A stretch of 15,220 bases of DNA from Thoreauomyces humboldtii (lineage: Eukaryota > Chytridiomycota > Chytridiomycetes > Spizellomycetales > Powellomycetaceae): assembly GCA_027596035.1 (NCBI GenBank), contig JADGJA010000556.1, forward strand, positions 1-15,220, read 5' to 3'. The notes below the pieces were generated by a model. That model saw only the letters and a program-made list of their open reading frames with translations. It was not told the origin of the DNA and ran no database searches. The position numbers and the translations under genes were made by a program. This document shows positions 10,036 to 15,220 of this stretch, one piece after another (within the stretch, counting starts at the first letter, position 1; the number at the start of each line of letters is the position of its first letter).

Positions 10036-10809
10036 TTAATTCAATCCTCGTCCGTTGGTAATTTTGCATACGCCTTTCTCCCACTTGGCCCTCAACGTCC
10101 ATGGCCACTCAGGATTCACTACATACTCTTCGCTCGCATCCGGAAGAACGATGCAGCTATTCACGGCGGCCCACACAATGACAGCCGCCTGATCGATCCA
10201 CGCCGCAGCCGCCATCCGAAACCAATCGGACTCGACGACCTTCTCTGCCCTCTCCCTTCCACTGCCCGTCGAACAGATCTGGACGAGCTGATCCAACGAC
10301 CTGACGCCGCTGAACCCCAGCAACGTCGTCAGTACCTTGACGTAGAGCTTGACGCTGGCGTGACTCCCCATCTCGGACGACAGGATGATCGACACCTACG
10401 TCGAGAGTCCGAGGTCGACGGGAAACGACGTCTTGATTCCGTCGAAAAGACAGCGGAACGCTCGTCGAAGATCTTGGTCCGATTCGCACGCGACGCTGAA
10501 CGGGAAGCTTCGTGTGTTCATTGTGTTGCAAGCCCATGCGCCGACGAGGTCCGATAGCGTGTGGATTCTGGAGAGGGTGAGGTGGCGCTCGACGAGGGCG
10601 ACGAGCTCGGCGGAGTGGTTTTGACGGCGCAGAAGCGTCCGGTAGACGAAGGAGAGCAGCTCGGGCGTTGGACCACTTGAGGAGGTGGTGGTCGTGTCGG
10701 TCGTGGGAAGGTTCCAGGGTATGGCGATCACGTACTTGCGGGAACTTCGGGTGTGCTTCGTTGCGGAGGAGGTGAACAGAGAGCGCATGGATAACTGCTT
10801 GCGGTGCAT
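10036..10809 (-). CDS. Unidentified protein, possibly mitochondrial, interrupted by an in-frame TAG
   Basis: An ATG at 10807-10809 opens a 137-codon frame to a TAG at 10396-10398. The same frame continues directly for another 119 codons to a TAA at 10036-10038. Codon style (frequent TCG, GTC, GAC, ATC, CTC, ACG) is the same before and after the TAG, and both parts look like soluble helical protein, suggesting one gene of about 257 codons. The first 37 residues contain no Asp or Glu but many Arg, Lys and Ser, like a mitochondrial presequence. I do not recognise the family; the helical segments could belong to a repeat protein such as a PPR-like one, but no clear repeat is visible. No GTAAG/GTGAG-type donor lies near the TAG, so a normal intron does not remove it. 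It may be a recent pseudogene, a sequencing error, readthrough, or a real 137-residue protein. The gene diverges from the membrane protein gene at 11157. Confidence 0.5.
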
Positions 10810-11156
10810 AAAGGGCGTCTGTACAGCTAAGGGGTAGTTCTAAGTACGCTGTTGAGTGATGATGAGATTCATCCCGCATCGCCGTCTGCTTATAAGTGCT
10901 TGTGCCAGCCAGAGAGGTTTGGACATGGCCGCTAACCTGTTGTTGCGCCCACCTGTCAAAGTCGACAAGGCAAGATTCCCAGCGGTCGGCTATTTCGGCT
11001 ATTTCGAGCGGAAGCTATTTTTGCAATCCCTTTAGTCCGTAACTCGGGAAGCACCGACGTTTTCATGCCTGCCATCCCCGCATCCCTGCCGTGAAATCGC
11101 CAGTGATCCTTTAAGTTTCCTTGCTGAACACCAGCAACCCGGACCATTTGCCGCTC
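10810..11156. promoter_or_regulatory. Divergent intergenic region, probable bidirectional promoter
   Basis: These 347 bases separate the start codons of a minus-strand gene (10809) and a plus-strand gene (11157), so promoters for both must lie here. A TATAAG hexamer is at 10890-10895. A perfect 9-bp tandem duplication of GGCTATTTC is at 10988-11005, followed by a partial third copy, AGCTATTT, at 11013-11020. No gene is supported inside it. Confidence 0.5.
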
Positions 11157-12961
11157 ATGGCGACCGCTGCGCAACAAGCGGCTCTGGCATCAACCATCGA
11201 GCAAGCCATCAATCAGACGAGAGGAGGAGTTTTCGTACCGGATTACTTCGGAACCACGCCACTGCAATGTTTTGGTGTCGTCAACGTACTTCTACCGATG
11301 CTCCAGCCCATGCACGTAAGTCCTCTCCCCGCTCTGATTTCTGGTTTTGCCCTTTGGACAGCTCGAAAGCGGCCAAAGACCAGCTTCCTCACATCTTTGC
11401 CACGGATCTGGCCTTCTCTCCAGAAACAAGCAGCCATAGCAGGTCCTTTGGCGATGGTCGGCATCTGTCAGATCATCTTCGGTGCTCTCCCAACACTCCT
11501 CGCCAACCGCACCCAATACCGAAAACCTATATGGTACCTCTCATTCAGCTCCTGCATCGTCCTCCTAGCGTCGGCCTTCTCCATCCTCGACCAATACAGA
11601 GTCTTCACGATCGACTGGACGCAAGAGTTCCCCATCGACACGTCGGCACCGACGACGCCTCCGGACGACATGTCGGCTCCCAATCTCCTCGGATGGTACT
11701 TCACCCACAACGTGGTGTCGAACCCCTGGACGAGGAGCAACCCGATCCTGATCAGCACGGGACAGATACTTTACGAGATCGTTTCGGCCTTCAGAGCGGG
11801 TGCGCTGTACGGACAGAACACTGGGATGATGAAGGTCTTGTATGGTCTGACCACCTTGGCCTGTATGGGACATGTGGCAACGGCGTGGACTATCACGTTT
11901 TGGAACGTTGTCAAGGGACCGGATAGCTTTCAAGCGCATGCCGATGACTTTGCGAAAGCTTCCATCGCGGACCTGTCGTTTGCTGTCTTTGTCGAACGTA
12001 AAGTGGTAGTCCGCTGACTGTTACTGTTTATCTGCACTGACGATGCAAGAGGCTCCCCTCACCAGTCATCACGAATCTCATGTTCATGTACAATCTCATC
12101 GAAAAGATGGGGAGAGACAAGTGAGTTTTCTGTTCTTGCCCGATCGATCGTTGCTCACTCTAAGGTGCGGTCCCCTGATCCCGTCGAACAGGAAAGTGAT
12201 TTCGCAGCTTCTTGGGTCAAGCAACATGTTCCGACTTCTCGGCAATGTCGCTCTCGCCTGCGTGAGTACAAACACCGGCTCCCGACCGTCTTCTCTCGCT
12301 GTGTCTTTACCACATATATTGAAGGATAAACTCCTTCGATCGTTCCCAGGCGACTCTGGCTCAACTTGGACAGTCGGACTTCAATACCAAACCGTACTTT
12401 ACGGGGTTCTTCACCATGTGGACGGGTTGGCAGGTACGGAACGGTTGTCATTTCGTCAAATGCAACAAGGCTGTTTTCGCTGACAGTCTCTCCTTACCTC
12501 TGCCTTACCTGCTCCTTTCCGACAGATCGTAAGTTTGTAGCGCTAGACCGTTTTCAAGACTGGATAATCTCACATCCCTAACACATCTCAACGCAGAATA
12601 CGTTCGTGCAGTTCTCCTATGTCGATGTAAGTGGGACCTCGGACCGCGAACAAGAGAAACGCACGAGGGTAAACCCCAAGCTAACCTGGATCCCCGAACT
12701 CCACAGACAAAGGAGATCGTAAAGGACTACTCGAAGCGGACAGCAGCAGGGTCGACTCGAGGCGCGGCCATCAGTATCGGCGGATCGAACGATGCGGAGT
12801 CCGGAAAGGGAGGATGTGAGTTTCTCTTTCCTTTCTGTCGTGTATCGTCTTTGAAGGGTGCTGATCGCAACGCGGGCGGTTTTTTTGGTTCAGATGGAAG
12901 GTCGATAATGCCGGCGAGGCCAACGAGCGTTGTTGCTTCTTCAGCGCAGGAAGATGCTTGA
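11157..12961 (+). CDS. Polytopic (about 7-TM) membrane protein, nine exons, family unknown
   Basis: Exons: 11157-11315, 11424-11997, 12066-12120, 12192-12261, 12350-12433, 12526-12528, 12597-12626, 12707-12815 and 12894-12961. All eight introns (68-108 bases) have GT-AG ends, mostly GTAAGT/GTGAGT donors. The exons sum to 1152 nt, an unbroken 383-residue protein ending in TGA at 12959-12961. Hydrophobic segments lie near 56-79, 88-110, 158-180, 187-213, 231-257, 274-291 and 303-323, with a weaker one at 34-50. This gives seven or eight membrane spans, then a polar tail of about 58 residues starting TKEIVKDYSKR. The 110-157 loop is Pro/Asp/Thr-rich. The topology resembles a seven-helix receptor, but I see no diagnostic motif for a known receptor class, transporter or opsin, and claim only membrane topology. 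The start is the first ATG after a non-coding leader; the frame extends upstream without another ATG to at least 11121. Exon 6 is three bases long. Confidence 0.75.
12526..12528 (+). other. Putative 3-nt microexon (ATC, Ile315)
   Basis: The codon ATC is preceded by a pyrimidine-rich CCTTTCCGACAG acceptor and followed at once by a GTAAGT donor. The upstream intron 12434-12525 (92 bases) contains a CTGAC branch-like motif. The downstream intron 12529-12596 (68 bases) contains a perfect CTAAC branch motif and ends in CGCAG. Both lengths are normal for this window, whereas a single intron from 12434 to 12596 would be 163 bases, longer than any other modelled here. Inclusion or skipping both keep the frame and differ only by one Ile inside the last membrane segment. 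Confidence 0.55.
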
Positions 12962-13178
12962 CGAGACTTTTGAACGGACTGGACTGTCTTCTGTTCTCAA
13001 CGTACTTGAATTGATACGTCCTTTGGACATTCCATCGAACGGTCATGTCTTCCCCCGGGCACGGCATGTTGGAAAAGCGTAGGATAGGGAAGTATGGATG
13101 TTCTTGAGATCATGTACAGAAAAAAAAAGGAGGAAGAAAGGCATATGCAAAACGAAAAGGGATCTTCGATCTCCGTCC
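12962..13178. other. Convergent 3' intergenic region
   Basis: The membrane protein gene (plus) ends at 12961 and RPA3 (minus) ends at 13179, so these 217 bases hold the 3' untranslated regions of two converging genes. A run of A residues lies around 13120-13128. No coding feature is supported here. Confidence 0.5.
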
Positions 13179-13781
13179 TCAGAACCAGCCGAACAGCTCG
13201 TCAAAGTCGGAAGCCAGACCAAGCATCCTGTTGTAGTTTTCTGGATCTAAGCACGGGCCGGGGAGGCAAAGATGTCAGCGACAAGGGGTTCCTTCTCTCC
13301 ACCTTTTCAAAAGAGGGTTGGGACAGAGATGACTTCCTCCTTTCGACTGGGACTCACTCCATGAATCGCCCAACGCCGTGCTGGCAGCTTCCTGCATGGC
13401 CTGGTTCCCTTGGACGCGACCCAGGACCTCCACGATGGAACCGGTGGACCTCTCGACGATGGATCCTGGGATGAGACGCACTGTGACCTGTCCCAGGTCG
13501 GATGCTTCGACGAGGGCTTCGTTCGAGTTGACCTGGCAGGGAAGCAATGTGTTGGGCGGGGAATGCCTTACGAGGTTTGGAGGACACCGTTTTCTTTCCT
13601 TACCCCGAGGACCTTTCCCACCAGTCGAACGGTGCGTCCGTCGCACTTTACGAGCATCGCCTGTTCAGGAAAGGATGACATCAGTGGGGAGACTCCGGAA
13701 TGTGGGGTATGGGGGCTGTTGGGGAGAAGGCGGGGGGAAAACCCTTACCGAGTTGACGCGAGGATGGCAGCCTGGATCCAT
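13179..13781 (-). CDS. RPA3: Replication protein A 14 kDa subunit (RPA3)
   Basis: Smallest subunit of the RPA heterotrimer, the nuclear single-stranded DNA-binding complex of replication, repair and recombination. Four exons: 13749-13781, 13604-13660, 13358-13532 and 13179-13246. The introns 13661-13748 (GTAAGG...GAACAG), 13533-13603 (GTAAGG...TGCCAG) and 13247-13357 (GTGAGT...GCTTAG) join to an unbroken 110-residue frame ending in TGA. The size matches the family (about 110-120). The single OB fold shows the usual landmarks in order: PRVNSAML (7-14), TVRLVGKV (21-28), TVRLIPGS (47-54), GSIVEVLGRVQG (61-72) and a C-terminal helix PENYNRMLGLASDFDELF (91-108), which forms the trimerisation bundle with RPA1 and RPA2 in known structures. 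The gene is hard to see unspliced because its largest exon is 175 bases. It converges with the membrane protein gene. Confidence 0.88.
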
Positions 13782-14957
13782 TGCAAGCGAGCGGTATGTT
13801 ATGGGGAGGAGTAGTGCCGTTCCTTACTGTAGAGTGAGAGCGAAGGACAACCGATGTATATTGCAGGAAGGATAAGGAGGGCAAGTGGTGGTGAAATCCG
13901 ACAAGAGGGGGGGAAGTCCAGGTAGTTCGGACATGCGGAGATCGGACGCTGCTTCGACACCTCCTTCCAGCGGCCTAGCGCCCCAGGACCGAGGTCTTCT
14001 TCCCCAGGGCGTCCATTCCTCCCTGCCCCGACTCGTTGCCATTGCCTTTGTGAACACTTGCCAGAACACACTCGGCTCACACCAAAATTAGCGAGCTGTT
14101 TAAAAGGGGTACGGTCACCATATCTGCGCTTACAAATTAATTTTTCGTCAAAAACTGACTGACTTTGCTTAGAAGCCCGTGCAAGCTCAGTGAAAACGCA
14201 AACGTCCTCCCGAAAGGAAAAGTCCTGTATGCTGTAAGACAACAGAGCGTCCTCGTAATCCTGGGTTTCAGCAGTAAGAACAATGAGGTTGTGAGAGTTT
14301 GAGCTTGGGGAGGCACTATCTGACCCAGGGAACGCAAATCTAAATGCCACGTACGCGTATGCAAACTGCTGAGCTCCTGCTGGCGCTTCGAACATCCCAT
14401 CTTGTGTTTAATATCAAGAATATCACATCTGGACAGTCCTACTTTCATACTCTGCGTCGTTGGGCCGTCCCTGATGCCCAGCTTTCGGCAAAGTTTCAAC
14501 TCATCAATCCGGACTTGAGGTGTGGTTGACGGCCTCGGAGGAGGGCTTCGGACTGCATCCGCCAGCGAAAGAAGTTGCGCCTTTCAGCTGTATGCTTGCA
14601 AGGCGTGCTTGCTCAAAGTCCGACGTTATCAGGCAGCAGTTCAGGACATACTGGACGCTGGGCCCCCTCCCCATACTCCGTCCCTACCCCCAGCCGAAGC
14701 ACGTATAGCGCCCAACACTCAGCGCGTTCCAAGCTGGCAAGCGTTCCACGTCAATGATGCAACTGCGGAGGTTGCACACCAGGGCCATGATCTGTTGGTC
14801 CATGACAGGCTTTGCCCCAGTCTACAGCGGTTTTGCTGGCAGATGATCTCAACTGGCATCAGGCCAGAGGGGTTCCCAACGTGCCAAACGTTCTATCAGC
14901 AGAACTATGGCCAACGTTGGTGTGCGCATCTGGCCTTCCTTGATTATTCCTCGTTAA
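13782..14957. other. RPA3 upstream region and ambiguous sequence
   Basis: No gene is firmly supported in these 1176 bases. The part next to RPA3 should carry its promoter. From about 14100 the base composition becomes more AT-rich, including the AAATTAATTTTT stretch near 14133-14146. Several protein-like open frames lie here: a minus-strand one whose first 100 codons read plausibly (14395 down to about 14100), and plus-strand ones at 14344-14529 and 14522-14980. They overlap in different frames, carry no recognised motif and cannot all be real. They could be exons of an unrecognised gene, remains of a mobile element, or chance. Confidence 0.35.
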
Positions 14958-15219
14958 CCTGGTGGAGTGCTGCGCCCTGACCTCCGGCGTATTGGCATTG
15001 CTGACTTCCATGATCTTGTTGCTCAGTTTCATTGCTCGGAGGTTACCGCATCTTACGCTACTCTTCGTGGGAACATAGACGGGGACACCATCTTACTTCT
15101 CTACAACACCCGGCGGCTTCAGGCAACCTCTCGTCTGGACAACTTCCATCCCATTGCAGCGGTTCGCAAGTCCATGAAGAGTGTGGAGGACATGGAGCAG
15201 CTCTATCGTAACGACATCC
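14958..15219 (+). CDS. Possible partial gene at right edge, unidentified
   Basis: One plus-strand frame is open for 87 codons from after a TAA at 14955-14957 to the end of the window. It reads as ordinary soluble protein (for example RRIGIADFHDLVAQFHCSEV, then a stretch ending KSVEDMEQLYRND), while the minus strand has no comparable open frame. There is no convincing ATG at its beginning, so it may be an internal exon. The preceding open frame at 14522-14980 is in another frame and overlaps it by about 20 bases, so the two could be joined by a one-base frame change or an intron. I do not recognise the product. Confidence 0.3.
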
Positions 15220-15220
15220 T

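Noticed and set aside
10157..10879. 240-codon minus-strand and 181-codon plus-strand open frames over the TAG-interrupted gene
   Set aside because: Both translate to Arg/His/Pro-rich sequence typical of off-frame readings. The frame of the chosen model has balanced composition and consistent codon use.
11316..11361. A 46-base intron in the membrane protein gene using the first CAG
   Set aside because: It is shorter than any other intron here and shifts the frame. The CAG at 11421-11423 restores the hydrophobic frame with a normal length.
12043..12065. Acceptors at CAAG or AGAG before exon 3 of the membrane protein gene
   Set aside because: They give a His/Arg-rich off-frame reading. The CACCAG ending at 12065 gives a continuous membrane helix (ITNLMFMYNLIEKM) and frame-compatible joins on both sides.
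13378..13875. Plus-strand open frames of 165 and 134 codons
   Set aside because: They lie opposite RPA3, whose spliced product shows family motifs in order with consensus splice sites.

Overview
The window is eukaryotic nuclear DNA, most likely from a zoospore-forming (flagellated) fungus such as a chytrid. Genes are split by short GT-AG introns of roughly 68-111 bases, usually with GTAAG/GTGAG-type donors and recognisable CTNAC-like branch points. Exon codon use is rich in G/C at third positions. Two genes point to a flagellated cell: a MORN5-like protein and a soluble-type adenylyl cyclase (ADCY10/sAC family). All gene models were built by eye from splice sites, reading frame and family resemblance; none was checked against transcripts or databases.

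Layout. 83-466 (minus): 5' part of a MORN5-like gene running off the left edge. 467-1213: spacer. 1214-7366 (minus): five-exon soluble adenylyl cyclase of about 1952 residues (cyclase C1 and C2, P-loop NTPase, long helical C-terminal region). 7367-8142: spacer with a cluster of GAGCCAC motifs. 8143-9790 (minus): three-exon Rex4/REXO4-type DEDDh 3'-5' exonuclease, about 494 residues. 10036-10809 (minus): unidentified protein, possibly mitochondrial, cut by one in-frame TAG. 10810-11156: divergent promoter region. 11157-12961 (plus): nine-exon polytopic membrane protein of about 383 residues with an apparent 3-nucleotide exon. 13179-13781 (minus): four-exon RPA3 (replication protein A small subunit), 110 residues. 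13782-14957: spacer and low-confidence open stretches. 14958-15219 (plus): open frame running off the right edge, unidentified.

The genes do not form one pathway. MORN5 and sAC are both linked to flagella in other organisms and are neighbours on the same strand. Rex4 (pre-rRNA processing) and RPA3 (DNA replication and repair) are housekeeping genes. The membrane protein and the TAG-interrupted gene are orphans. I see no rRNA, tRNA, CRISPR array or complete mobile element. The points most worth a second look are the 3-nt exon, the in-frame TAG, and the active-site and bicarbonate-site substitutions plus the large Ser-rich insertion in the cyclase.
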